Positions 1 through 7,683 of a stretch of DNA of 11,315 nucleotides are shown here, piece by piece. Source of the DNA: an uncultured Armatimonadota bacterium (GTDB lineage Bacteria; Armatimonadota; Fimbriimonadia; Fimbriimonadales; Fimbriimonadaceae). Below the pieces are notes generated by a model. That model was given only the letters and a program-made list of their open reading frames with translations, was not told the DNA's origin and ran no database searches. The stretch is taken from NCBI GenBank assembly GCA_946478935.1, contig CAMLEL010000036.1:1-11315 (forward strand), given 5' to 3'. A program made the translations under genes and the position numbers. Position 1 is the first letter of the stretch. Each line of letters starts with the position of its first letter.

Positions 1-128
1 ATGAGTGGCGAGTGAAGGCGATTCCAGCCATGTTTCTGGTGAAAGATGGCCAAGTCATCAAGCAATGGACCGGCAAACCGAAGAAGGACGAACTGGAGAC
101 GGTGGTGAAGGCGCTGGTGAGCCAGTAA
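1..128 (+). CDS. Thioredoxin-fold protein, C-terminal part (5' end outside window)
   Basis: The reading frame is open from the window edge and ends in TAA at 126-128, giving about 41 visible residues. They contain AIPAMFLVKDGQVI followed by a glycine and a charged C-terminal helix (KPKKDELETVVKAL). This matches the end of the thioredoxin fold: the cis-proline loop (the P of AIPA), the beta-strand/turn with KDG, the last strand, and the terminal helix. The CxxC active site would lie upstream and cannot be seen, so it is unknown whether this is a true thioredoxin, a thiol-disulfide carrier or a redox-dead relative. The next gene starts 29 bp downstream on the same strand, so the two may be co-transcribed. 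Confidence 0.75.
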   Translation, partial: EWRVKAIPAMFLVKDGQVIKQWTGKPKKDELETVVKALVSQ

Positions 129-157
129 TTTAACATTCGTCTGGCTAACTCTAAAAA

Positions 158-910
158 ATGCTACTAAGTATGCTCGCCGCTATGGCCGTGGCTCATCCGA
201 GCACCAAACAGATCATTGCCGACTCCTGGAAATCGACGCTTGTAATCGGGCACCGGGGCGCGGCAGCATACAAGCCTGAAAACACCATTCCAAGCTTTCA
301 AGAAGCCATCTTGAATGGCGCTTCGGCAACCGAATGTGACATCCACCTCAGCTCTGACGGTGAGATGGTGGTGATGCATGACAAGACGTTGGATCGAACC
401 ACCAAATTGAAGGGTGAAGTCGCGAAGACTTCCTGGGAAACGATGCAACGGGCGGGCATTCCCCGACTCCAAGATTTGATAAAAGCGACCAAAGACAAGA
501 TCGTGCTTGTGGTCGAAATCAAGTCGGGCGCAGGGATCGAGCGCAAATTGATCGACCTTTTAAACGCTGAGAAGATGCTCGATCAGGCGATTGTCTTTTC
601 CTTCGGGGAAGGGGTAATTGCCGAATGTGAGCGAATCGACCCAAGCTACTTTTCTGTGTGGCTGACCAGCAAGCCTGGTGAAGCCTCGGACGCATTGGCA
701 AGAATTCGGGAGATTGGAGCTGATGGAATCGGCGTTTCGTACAAGGCGTTGACGCCCGAACTCGTCCGTGAAGCCCATTCCCGCAAGGTCCCCATATTTG
801 CCTGGACGGTGCCTCCGGGTCCGGAAGTGGATCGCCTGAAAGCTCTGAAGGTGAACTTTATCATCACCGATCATCCTCGAGATGTGATTGCCCAACTCGC
901 GGGAAGATAA
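158..910 (+). CDS. Glycerophosphodiester phosphodiesterase (GDPD family), probably exported
   Basis: The enzyme hydrolyses glycerophosphodiesters to glycerol-3-phosphate and an alcohol. The 250-residue length is normal for the bacterial GDPD TIM barrel. Visible family motifs are HRG at 32-33 after a hydrophobic strand, PENT at 40-43, ECD (E59, D61), HD at 74-75, VVEIK (E120, K122), FAWTV at 214-218 and ITDHP near the end. The HRG, E/D and HD residues are the usual metal-binding and acid/base set. The first 12 residues (MLLSMLAAMAVA) are hydrophobic with A-x-A spacing, which suggests a short signal peptide, but there is almost no basic n-region. No Shine-Dalgarno precedes 158 or the alternative in-frame ATG at 170, so the exact start is uncertain. 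It lies 29 bp after the thioredoxin-like gene. The family is certain; the exact substrate is not known. Confidence 0.93.
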   Translation: MLLSMLAAMAVAHPSTKQIIADSWKSTLVIGHRGAAAYKPENTIPSFQEAILNGASATECDIHLSSDGEMVVMHDKTLDRTTKLKGEVAKTSWETMQRAGIPRLQDLIKATKDKIVLVVEIKSGAGIERKLIDLLNAEKMLDQAIVFSFGEGVIAECERIDPSYFSVWLTSKPGEASDALARIREIGADGIGVSYKALTPELVREAHSRKVPIFAWTVPPGPEVDRLKALKVNFIITDHPRDVIAQLAGR

Positions 911-1035
911 ATCGCTTAGAACTAAATATTCTTAGGTTTTGCTCCAAGAGTTCACCAGCCGCTTGGTCAGGGATCGTCTCAGGGTTAGCCTGCCAAATTT
1001 CCTGGATTTGGTGGCCATGAGAGAGGAGAACTGGA

Positions 1036-1671
1036 ATGCGTTGCTTTTTGAGAGCACTTACTGCTGCGAGTTTGGTGGCGACCGCCACGATCGGATCGTC
1101 CGCAATCATCATCCTGCAAGGTCCCGGCAACATTGAAGGGGACGAAAACGTGCTCTTCAACGAAGATGGCCTGCTTGATAACGGCTTGGTCGTTCAAGGC
1201 ATCACCAACGAAACGGGTTTCATCGTGAACTTTGAGGGCACTGAGATCCTGAATACGCCGTCAGGCGGCCAAGCCCGCATCGAGGCTGATGACGGTGCGT
1301 ATACCAGTCTAGATATTTTTCTCGACGATGCCGCAGCTGCCTACACATCTCTGATTCTAAACATCAATGCCGTCGCCGAAGGCATGGTGATGTTCGACAT
1401 CACGCCCCTTGTCGGATCCAACTTTGTCACGGCATTCAGTTTGGATGGCAACGGAGAAAACTTCTTCCGCATCATTGCCACCGATGGCGATTACATCAGC
1501 ACTTCGTCCTTTGCGACGACCGTTGGAGTAGCGGACATCCGCCAGGTTCGCATTGGAGGGTCTACGACAGAGTTCCCACCCGAAGAGGTCGTTCCCGAGC
1601 CAGCGACCGTGGGAATGGCGTGTGCCGCAGTAGGATTGGCATTGCTACGAAAGCGTCGGAAGTCGGCCTGA
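1036..1671 (+). CDS. PEP-CTERM sorted exported protein of unknown function
   Basis: The start ATG has a good Shine-Dalgarno (GAGGAG, 1021-1026). The 211-residue product begins with a basic/hydrophobic signal peptide (RCFLRALTAASLVATATIGSSA, about residues 2-23). The middle is acidic, rich in beta-prone G/T/N/D, and matches no enzyme I recognise. The end is a textbook PEP-CTERM tail: VPEP at 186-189, a hydrophobic segment at about 191-204 and a basic RKRRK at 205-209. In known systems this tail is recognised by an exosortase, and such proteins are generally envelope or extracellular-matrix components. No exosortase is in this window, so one is expected elsewhere in the genome. The protein appears to be monocistronic, with a hairpin terminator about 40 bp after the stop. 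Confidence 0.88.
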   Translation: MRCFLRALTAASLVATATIGSSAIIILQGPGNIEGDENVLFNEDGLLDNGLVVQGITNETGFIVNFEGTEILNTPSGGQARIEADDGAYTSLDIFLDDAAAAYTSLILNINAVAEGMVMFDITPLVGSNFVTAFSLDGNGENFFRIIATDGDYISTSSFATTVGVADIRQVRIGGSTTEFPPEEVVPEPATVGMACAAVGLALLRKRRKSA

Positions 1672-1711
1672 ACAACTTGTTCGGAGCAAAATTGATCCTG
1701 TCCGAATCCTG

Positions 1712-1754
1712 AGCCTGAAACCCTTACAATTTACAGGTTTCGGGCTTGTATTTT
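1712..1754 (+). terminator. Rho-independent terminator after the PEP-CTERM gene
   Basis: An inverted repeat pairs AGCCTGAAACC (1712-1722) with GGTTTCGGGCT (1736-1746), 11 bp with one G-T pair and a 13-nt loop. It is followed by TGTATTTT, a modest T-rich tract. It lies 40 bp after the stop codon of the PEP-CTERM gene and before the promoter region of the next gene. Confidence 0.7.
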
Positions 1755-1776
1755 CCCGCGAGAAATACAATATACT
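1746..1776 (+). promoter_or_regulatory. Possible promoter of the secreted protein gene
   Basis: TATACT at 1771-1776 resembles a -10 box. The best -35 candidate is TTGTAT at 1746-1751, separated by a long 19-bp spacer and overlapping the end of the preceding terminator. Transcription would start near 1783, leaving a leader of about 55 nt. This is a weak call from consensus matching only. Confidence 0.3.
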
Positions 1777-1792
1777 TACACCTTAACTAGGG

Positions 1793-1806
1793 CTAAACCG
1801 GTTTAG
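1793..1806. promoter_or_regulatory. Perfect 14-bp palindrome in the leader, operator candidate
   Basis: CTAAACCGGTTTAG is a perfect palindrome. It sits 31 bp upstream of the ATG at 1838 and about 17 bp after the candidate -10 box, a position where a dimeric repressor would block transcription. With no spacer it would make a poor RNA hairpin, so a protein-binding site is the better reading. No regulator is identified. Confidence 0.4.
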
Positions 1807-1837
1807 GCAGAGTGAATCGGCGCCCCGGGAGGAACTT

Positions 1838-2914
1838 ATGAAATCTTCATTGTTTCTGATCGCGGGTAGCGTGCTGATGGCGAGCACAACCCACATGGCC
1901 ATGGCGGCGGAGGTGGCGAACGGTCCTGCGACCGATCCGGTCACTGTTGATGGCGTGGCCAGCGCACCAGAGTATGGCGGAGCCGGCTCGCTCGGTTACA
2001 TCAGTGGAAGTCTCTTCCGCGCCGCCTTGAATGACCTTTTGCTGAACTCGACGATTACCGCATTTGTGGGCTTGGACAGCGCGGACACCAATGGCGACAA
2101 AGATCTCTTTGTCTTGGCGCGATTCGCTCGAAGGACACTGCCGTTCGGAGACAACGAACTGGTCGCGAAATTCTACGTACCCCTTACGATCAACGGTATA
2201 AGCTATCCGGACGCAGTCATTCAACTGCGCACTGGAAGCCTGGGAGCTCGGTTCGTTGAAGTCGACATAGATGGCGATGGTCCTCTACCATTCGTTCCTG
2301 CCGGGAACTTTGGTATCAAGGGAGCATTCGGTTTCGGAACCAGTGTGGACCTTCCGAATTCGCACCTTGTGGTGGAACTCATGGTTCCGCTCACGACACC
2401 TCGTAAATTTGGTCCTTACTTCAAAAACTCAGGTCAAGAAGGCAATTACCTACCTGGTCTGACACTATGGCGCGGAATCGCTACCACCGATGGCGGTGTC
2501 TTGGGTGACCAGAGTGAGTCCTTCATCAAGGTAACGGGCGATGGGACGACCACATTCGATAACTCTTCGGTATCGCTGTTGGCGGCAGTCGACGTCAAGC
2601 CGAACGACAACAACAACATCAATTCCGGCGAGAGAGGCAACACCCAAGTGGGGATTATCACTGACAGCCGGGTGAATGCAGTTGACGTCGATTGGCGAAC
2701 ATTGAAGCTGCAAGGCACCAACGTCACGTTCTTTGCGCGAGCTCGAAAGGGCATGCTAAAGGACCTGAACGGCGATGGATTGTTGGATCTGCTTGTCCAC
2801 TTTGATCTATCGGATGGAGCGGTCAACAGTGCGACGACTCGAGTTCGACTCTGGGGCAACCTGTACGCGGGTGATCCAATCGTCGGATTCGATGATGTTT
2901 TTGTCAATCCCTAA
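1838..2914 (+). CDS. Secreted two-domain beta-rich protein with C-terminal DVKP...DxNGDG module
   Basis: The start is supported by GGGAGG (1827-1832), 5 nt from the ATG. The 358-residue product has a clear signal peptide ending in AMA before AEV (cleavage near residue 23). Residues about 36-240 start with TVDGVAS and contain several beta-strand segments and acidic DIDGDG (143-148). This resembles DOMON/CBM9-like beta-sandwich domains, but that assignment is tentative. Residues 250-358 form a recognisable module seen in many secreted bacterial proteins: AVDVKPNDNNNINSGERG, then VDVDWRTLKLQG, DLNGDGLLDLLVHFDL (309-324), an arginine/leucine strand and GDPIVGFDDVFV at the end. The DxNGDGxxD segment is a likely calcium-binding loop. 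No catalytic motif is seen, so a structural or binding role outside the cytoplasm is inferred. It is monocistronic, with a strong terminator directly behind. Confidence 0.85.
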   Translation: MKSSLFLIAGSVLMASTTHMAMAAEVANGPATDPVTVDGVASAPEYGGAGSLGYISGSLFRAALNDLLLNSTITAFVGLDSADTNGDKDLFVLARFARRTLPFGDNELVAKFYVPLTINGISYPDAVIQLRTGSLGARFVEVDIDGDGPLPFVPAGNFGIKGAFGFGTSVDLPNSHLVVELMVPLTTPRKFGPYFKNSGQEGNYLPGLTLWRGIATTDGGVLGDQSESFIKVTGDGTTTFDNSSVSLLAAVDVKPNDNNNINSGERGNTQVGIITDSRVNAVDVDWRTLKLQGTNVTFFARARKGMLKDLNGDGLLDLLVHFDLSDGAVNSATTRVRLWGNLYAGDPIVGFDDVFVNP

Positions 2915-2933
2915 AACCGTTGCATAACTGCAT

Positions 2934-2971
2934 GCTGAGCCTCTAACCTTTAGGGGCTCAGCAATTTTTTT
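2934..2971 (+). terminator. Very strong rho-independent terminator abutting the next start codon
   Basis: The 13-bp stem (arms 2934-2946 and 2950-2962, one G-T pair) has a tight 3-nt loop (CCT) and is followed by AA and seven T residues (2965-2971). This is canonical in every respect. It ends the transcript of the secreted protein gene, whose stop is 20 bp upstream. The ATG of the cyclase gene begins only three bases after the T-run, which leaves no room for a normal leader or ribosome-binding site. Confidence 0.88.
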
Positions 2972-2973
2972 AT

Positions 2974-5847
2974 ATGGCACGTGTAACTCGGGAAGTAGTC
3001 ATTCTCTTCACCGATATTGAGGGCAGCACCAAGCTGTGGGAAAGTCATCCCGAGGAGATGGCAACCGCCCTCATGCGCCACGACACGATCGTCCGCCATG
3101 CCATCGAATCGCACAAGGGCCGAGTATTCAAGACGGTCGGCGATGCCTTCTGCGCAACCTTTGACAGCGTACGAACCGCTATGGCCGCCTGTATAGCGGC
3201 TCAAGTGGGTCTCGAGAGCCAGGAATGGGATGTTGACGTCGCCATCCATGTAAGGATGGCAATTCATGCCGGAGAAGCCGAGGAGCGCGGCAACGACTTC
3301 TTTGGCAACACGGTCAACAAGGTTGCGCGGCTGTTATCGACCGGATTTGGAGGACAAATCCTGGTTTCCGGGGTTGCTGTGCATCTTTTGGACACCACTC
3401 CCGACCAATCAAACTTGATCAGCCTGGGCAAACACCGCCTCAAAGACCTTCACGAGCCGGAAGAAATCTTTCAGGTGCAGCATCCTCAGTTGCGCCGCGA
3501 CTTTCCTCCCCTCAAATCCATTCACGGAGAGAATACAAATCTACCGGTTCAGCTCACGAGTTTCATCGGTCGAGAGCAGGAGCTCGCGCGAGTCAAATCG
3601 AATCTACGAGAGGGCCGCCTGAGCACCCTCACAGGGCCCGGCGGATGCGGGAAATCTCGACTCTCCATTCAAGCTGCCGCCGACATGGCGGAAGACTTCC
3701 CGGATGGGATCTGGATGGCAGAACTTGCCGAACTGAGTGAAGGCTCCAGCATCGATGGGAATGTAGCATTGGCGCTCTCGATTAGGGAAACTCCCGACGG
3801 GTCCTTGCGCCGGGACATCATCGAAAACTGTCGGAATCGAAAGCTGCTCCTGATTCTGGACAACTGCGAGCACGTGATCGAGAATGCGGCCAAGTTCGCG
3901 AAGGACATTCTCCAGCAGTGTTCAGACGTGAAGATCTTGGCGACCAGCCGTGAGCCGCTTGGTATGCCCGGGGAGTCGATTTACCAAGTTCCATCTCTAG
4001 CCTCATTGGATCCGGAGCAGCTGGAATCCAACGGTCAAGAACTGGTCGATTACCTGAACGAGAATGACGCTGCCCGGCTATTCATCGAGAGAGCAACGGC
4101 CGTATCGGCGAACTTTTCGGTCGGTGAGCAAAACGCATTATCGGTTGCCCAGGTTTGTTACCAACTCGACGGGATCCCATTGGCGATTGAGTTGGCCGCT
4201 GCGCGAGTAAAGGTCTTGCCCATCGAGCAAATCGCCACGAGACTCGATGACCGATTCCGCTTATTAACCGCCGGCAGCAGGACGCATTTGCCACGCCAAC
4301 AGACGCTCCGTGCCCTCATCGACTGGAGCTATGACCTGTTAGAAGAAAATGAGAAGGCTCTGCTGAGAAGGCTTTCCGTGTTCGCCGGCGGTTGGACCTT
4401 GGAGAGCGCCGAACCTATCTGTGAGGGCGCAGACGTCGAAGCTTGGGAAGTGCTGGACCTCACTTCCAAGCTAGTGGACAAGTCGTTGGTGACGGTCGAC
4501 AGCAATCCCAACGATGTTCGCTACGGTCTCTTGCAGACGGTACGACAATATTCGCGCGAAAAGCTCATCGAATCCAGTGAGGACATCGAGTACCAGCAGC
4601 GACATATGGCCCATTTTGCGGAATTGGCTCGGGAGGGTTCCGACAAGCTGCAAGGATCGGAGCAGGCGGAATGGCTCAACCGGTTTGAAAAAGACCGGGC
4701 GAATCTCAGGGCCGCTCTGGATCACGCGCTTCTGGCGGATACGCAGACCGCCGTCGCGATGGCTGCTCACCTGTGGCGATACTGGATGACCCATTCGATC
4801 TTTACCGAAGGTCGGATCATCTTGACCAACACGCTCCAGCTTCCGGACATCGACCGCTCCCAGGTGGAATATGCCAAAGCGCTCCAAGGTGCAGGAGTCC
4901 TCGCCATGACGCAAATGGATAACGAGGTCGCAAAGGGTTATCTCCAGGAGTGCCTGAATATCAGCCGCGAATATCAGCACGCCGAATTCGAGTCGGCCGC
5001 ATTGAACAGTCTGGGCAACCTCGCTTGGAAACAGGGCGCCTATGAGCAGTCGCGAGAATTGTACGAGGCGAGCCTCACTTTGGAGAAGTCGCGTGGAAAT
5101 GACACTGGGGTTGCTCGGGCGACCATCAGTCTTGGAAATGTCGCCACCCAACGGGCCGAATATGAGGATGCCGAGCGCCTATACACCGAGGCCCTCACGA
5201 TGAGTCGCCGATTGAAGAACTCAGCATGGGAAGCCGCCATCCTACATAACCTCGGCGATGTAGCATGGCTGCAGGGTCACAATGAAGAAGCGGGCGAGCA
5301 TTACCAAGCAAGCTATGAGGTGCGTGAAGTTCTTGGAGACCGCCTGGGAATGGCTAGGGCGACGAACAAGCTTGGAGACGTCGCGATGGCACGCGGTGAT
5401 CGCAAGAAAGCGCGTGAGCTTTTCAATCAAACGCTCCGAGAAACGCGGAAACTTCGCGACCATCTATGGGAGGCGGGCTCACTGGCCGACCTGGGGGACC
5501 TTGACTTCATTGAGGGCCATGTAGACGAAGCCTTGGAACTGCATAAGCAGGCTCTGACGATGCGGCGAGACTTGGACGATCAGTATGGTATCGCCCACTC
5601 GCTTACCATGATCGGAAACATTTTTGCCGCTCAGGGAAATGCCGCCGATGCGTCGTGGCTTTACGGAGCAGCGGAAACGCTCAGAAAACGCATCGGAGCT
5701 CCGCTCCCGCCCGTAGAGCGTGCCGATTTTGACCGGGGCCGCGAGAGAGCAGTAGCCAGTCTCGGAGAATCAGAATTTGAACGTGTCTATTCAGAAGGTG
5801 CGGCTGTGGAATTCACCGATGCAGTTGAGCGAGCTCTACGCGGTTAG
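2974..5847 (+). CDS. Class III nucleotide cyclase fused to NB-ARC-like (STAND) ATPase and TPR array
   Basis: A 957-residue signalling protein. Residues 5-170 are a class III adenylate/guanylate cyclase domain: FTDIEGST with metal ligand D14, FKTVGDAF with K53 and second metal ligand D57, and NDFFGNTVNKVARL with D108, N115 and R119. The full catalytic set is present, so it probably makes cAMP. Residues 190-480 are a STAND ATPase: TSFIGRE (195-201), Walker A GPGGCGKS (221-228), Walker B LLLILDNCEH (291-300), ATSREPL (323-329) and GIPLAIELAA (400-409). A helical region leads to a TPR array (about 670-900) and a conserved tail (GAPLPPVERADFDRGR). I see no LuxR-type helix-turn-helix, often found at the C-terminus of relatives, so it is better read as a ligand- or partner-gated cyclase than a DNA-binding regulator. 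The start at 2974 is the only one that keeps the cyclase domain whole: a stop lies in frame at 2944, and the next ATG is inside the domain. It has no Shine-Dalgarno. Its 3' end overlaps the convergent PepSY gene by 12 bp. Confidence 0.95.
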   Translation: MARVTREVVILFTDIEGSTKLWESHPEEMATALMRHDTIVRHAIESHKGRVFKTVGDAFCATFDSVRTAMAACIAAQVGLESQEWDVDVAIHVRMAIHAGEAEERGNDFFGNTVNKVARLLSTGFGGQILVSGVAVHLLDTTPDQSNLISLGKHRLKDLHEPEEIFQVQHPQLRRDFPPLKSIHGENTNLPVQLTSFIGREQELARVKSNLREGRLSTLTGPGGCGKSRLSIQAAADMAEDFPDGIWMAELAELSEGSSIDGNVALALSIRETPDGSLRRDIIENCRNRKLLLILDNCEHVIENAAKFAKDILQQCSDVKILATSREPLGMPGESIYQVPSLASLDPEQLESNGQELVDYLNENDAARLFIERATAVSANFSVGEQNALSVAQVCYQLDGIPLAIELAAARVKVLPIEQIATRLDDRFRLLTAGSRTHLPRQQTLRALIDWSYDLLEENEKALLRRLSVFAGGWTLESAEPICEGADVEAWEVLDLTSKLVDKSLVTVDSNPNDVRYGLLQTVRQYSREKLIESSEDIEYQQRHMAHFAELAREGSDKLQGSEQAEWLNRFEKDRANLRAALDHALLADTQTAVAMAAHLWRYWMTHSIFTEGRIILTNTLQLPDIDRSQVEYAKALQGAGVLAMTQMDNEVAKGYLQECLNISREYQHAEFESAALNSLGNLAWKQGAYEQSRELYEASLTLEKSRGNDTGVARATISLGNVATQRAEYEDAERLYTEALTMSRRLKNSAWEAAILHNLGDVAWLQGHNEEAGEHYQASYEVREVLGDRLGMARATNKLGDVAMARGDRKKARELFNQTLRETRKLRDHLWEAGSLADLGDLDFIEGHVDEALELHKQALTMRRDLDDQYGIAHSLTMIGNIFAAQGNAADASWLYGAAETLRKRIGAPLPPVERADFDRGRERAVASLGESEFERVYSEGAAVEFTDAVERALRG
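5011..5700 (+). repeat. Coding repeat: TPR units with exact 40-residue (120-bp) period
   Basis: Within the cyclase/ATPase protein a [LI]G[ND] triplet recurs at residues 680, 720, 760, 800, 840 and 880 (bases 5011, 5131, 5251, 5371, 5491, 5611), with no insertion or deletion between units. Each unit has the TPR pattern LGNxAxxxGxYxxAxxLYxxALxxxR, followed by a loop that often reads GD or ND and a second helix ending in A-x-x-L. The DNA of the units has diverged strongly while the spacing has not. This indicates old, selected repeats forming a superhelix rather than a recent tandem duplication. Confidence 0.9.
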
Positions 5848-6903
5848 GCGCCTGCGCTTGCCCAATGTTCGAGTTCGCCAGATTCTGAAGCCCGTTATGG
5901 CAAGAAGCAACGGGCACAAACCGGCCATCACGTGGAGCAACCTTGAGGCGGTCCCGGCATACCTTCCGATGTGAACGGGATATCGGAGGTTCATAACAAT
6001 CAGAGCCGGATTCTTTCCAGAATCCCGATCGACTCTAAGCACGTTGCCCGATTGAGGATCGACGTAAATGTAGTTCATGCCGTTCGGATGCAACTCGTTT
6101 GACGTCCGCTTGCGGACGATCAAAGGATCGGTTGGCTTCCCGGGCAGGACCACTCGCGCCACCTCCCCTTCTGGCATCGCCGCGTTTGCTGCTTGAAGAA
6201 GTTCCGATAGCGGTTTGGATATCCGCCCAGAGGTCAGTTTGGGTTTAGTGGGCGCCTGGTCACGGGAAAGGACTCCGTAGGCAACGGCTTTGGCTTGGTC
6301 GGGAAATACCAGGGCCGCTCCTGAGAGACCAATCAGTCCCAAGAAACCGCATGCCCAAAAGCCGACTGAGCGATGCAAGTCGTAGTTGAACCGCTTGGCA
6401 CTCTTGGTGGACTTGATATGAAGTCCATCACGAAATCGCTGGTTCTTTCTTGGCCACCAGACCACTAGACCTGAGATCGAGAGCAAGACCAAAGCGAGCC
6501 CCGAAAATCCAGCCACCTTTTCGCCCGCTTCCCCAATGAAAAGCTTGGTGTGAACCTGGAATAGCCATCCCATGAATGAAGCATCGGCCTCGCGCTCGCC
6601 AAGCAAGCGGCCCGAGTAAGGGTCGGCATGAACCCTCATGGATCCCCGCTTCATCCAGAACTGGATGGCTCTGTCGTTTTCGCCCGGCACGTCTATGGTT
6701 CCGATTTGTATGTTCGGATAGGCTCGTTCGACTCGATCGGCGATGATCGCCAGGTTCACCTTTGTCGATTGCGGCTCGACTTTGAACAGGTCTGGCTGGA
6801 GAGCCGCATCGATTTCATGGCGAAAGACGAGCAAACTTCCCGAGAGTCCGAGCAATACCGAAACCAAGCCCAGGTGGACCAAGAAGACAGCCCGACGGAA
6901 CAC
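5836..6903 (-). CDS. PepSY-associated transmembrane (PepSY_TM) protein
   Basis: The 355-residue product shows the typical PepSY_TM layout. TM1 is at about 7-27, with H10 and ending in SGSLLVFRHEID. An external loop of about 100 residues contains VHADPYSGRLLGE. H118 lies in FQVHTKLFIGEAGEKV, followed by TM2 at about 129-150 ending in GLVVWWPR. DLHRSVGFW (175-183) leads into TM3 at about 181-200, then a second external loop with YVDPQSGNVLRVD. HIGRYAG (311-317) leads into TM4 at about 320-341. Family members occur near iron/siderophore uptake or as membrane reductase-like proteins; the role here is unknown. The start is GTG at 6901-6903, immediately after the TAG of the upstream prepilin-like gene with zero spacing, so translational coupling is likely. 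No Shine-Dalgarno is evident. The C-terminus is very basic (RTRTLGKRRRL), and the end overlaps the convergent cyclase gene by 12 bp. Confidence 0.9.
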   Translation of the reverse strand: MFRRAVFLVHLGLVSVLLGLSGSLLVFRHEIDAALQPDLFKVEPQSTKVNLAIIADRVERAYPNIQIGTIDVPGENDRAIQFWMKRGSMRVHADPYSGRLLGEREADASFMGWLFQVHTKLFIGEAGEKVAGFSGLALVLLSISGLVVWWPRKNQRFRDGLHIKSTKSAKRFNYDLHRSVGFWACGFLGLIGLSGAALVFPDQAKAVAYGVLSRDQAPTKPKLTSGRISKPLSELLQAANAAMPEGEVARVVLPGKPTDPLIVRKRTSNELHPNGMNYIYVDPQSGNVLRVDRDSGKNPALIVMNLRYPVHIGRYAGTASRLLHVMAGLCPLLLAITGFRIWRTRTLGKRRRLTA

Positions 6904-7683
6904 CTACTTGGCGCGAGCCTGAGCCGCCGCAATCGTCGCCTGCCCCTGAGGAGATAGGTCGGAGCCGTCTCGATACCAATAATTGTGAGTGCCAAGCTTA
7001 TACGTTGCGGCCGGCTTCATGCTCTTAGCATGCGAATCGGTAAAGACATAGTTGGTCTGACCGGAATGACCGAGGAACAAGATCGAGCCATAGATGTTGG
7101 TGATCGTCTGTCCGTTGTATTTACCGTAATTCCACGTGTGCGTGAGGTCGTTTCGGTCGACGACCCAAGTGACCCACGGCACTTTCTCAATTTCGGTGAT
7201 GGCGATAAGGCCGGACGGATAGGCAACCTCACTTCCATTCACTCCTGGTGACCGTTGCTGACCGAAGAGCCCGCGTCCAGTGTCGTATGGAGTCAGATTG
7301 TTGGGATCGGTGAAGTTTCCGGCATAGGAGATTTTGAACTCGGGGTCCCAACTGGGCGTATCGCGGTCGGGATTGGATGGACATTCCAAAATCTGGGTGT
7401 TTTTGGCATATGGCTGGATTACCGTTCGCCATGAATTGTTGTCGAAGTCGAAAGTCGCAACGGTCCCGAAAGGCTCAAATCGTCGATTTGGAAACGTGTC
7501 GTCATAGTCGGTGATGTACATGTTCAGCGACAGGCCGAGTTGTTTCATGTTGCTCAAACATTGGGTTTTCTTGGCGGATGCCTTGGCTTGAGCAAACACT
7601 GGGAACAAGATCGCAGCGAGAATCGCGATGATCGCGATGACGACGAGCAGTTCGATGAGAGTGAAGGCCGACCGACTTTTCAT
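6904..7683 (-). CDS. Prepilin-like (type II/IV pseudopilin) protein with H-x9-D signature
   Basis: The 259-residue product starts [15 protein letters not shown]: a short basic leader, predicted prepilin peptidase cleavage between A6 and F7, glutamate at +5 (E11), then a roughly 20-residue hydrophobic helix ending in [32 protein letters not shown] follows the helix, as is usual in the DUF1559-like/H-x9-DG prepilin families. Near the C-terminus [13 protein letters not shown] supplies H206 and D216 with nine residues between; the usual DG is DS here. I chose the ATG at 7683. A TTG three codons earlier (7692) would add three residues and is less likely, because these leaders start with a charged MKxRxAF. 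Neither has a clear Shine-Dalgarno. It is the first gene of a two-gene unit with the PepSY_TM gene. The globular part is presumably exposed outside the membrane; function is unknown. Confidence 0.9.
   Translation of the reverse strand: MKSRSAFTLIELLVVIAIIAILAAILFPVFAQAKASAKKTQCLSNMKQLGLSLNMYITDYDDTFPNRRFEPFGTVATFDFDNNSWRTVIQPYAKNTQILECPSNPDRDTPSWDPEFKISYAGNFTDPNNLTPYDTGRGLFGQQRSPGVNGSEVAYPSGLIAITEIEKVPWVTWVVDRNDLTHTWNYGKYNGQTITNIYGSILFLGHSGQTNYVFTDSHAKSMKPAATYKLGTHNYWYRDGSDLSPQGQATIAAAQARAK

Noticed and set aside
864..1160. 98-codon open frame on the minus strand spanning the intergenic region before the PEP-CTERM gene
   Set aside because: It overlaps the ends of two well-supported plus-strand genes, lacks a ribosome site, and its sequence matches no family I recognise.
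4471..5151. 226-codon minus-strand open frame inside the cyclase/ATPase gene
   Set aside because: It lies wholly within a gene with clear domain and repeat structure; a long antisense frame is expected from the codon use, and no family motif is visible.
5650..5847. LuxR-type HTH at the C-terminus of the cyclase/ATPase protein
   Set aside because: The last 70 residues read as the end of the TPR array plus a conserved GAPLPPVER-type tail; no helix-turn-helix pattern is seen.
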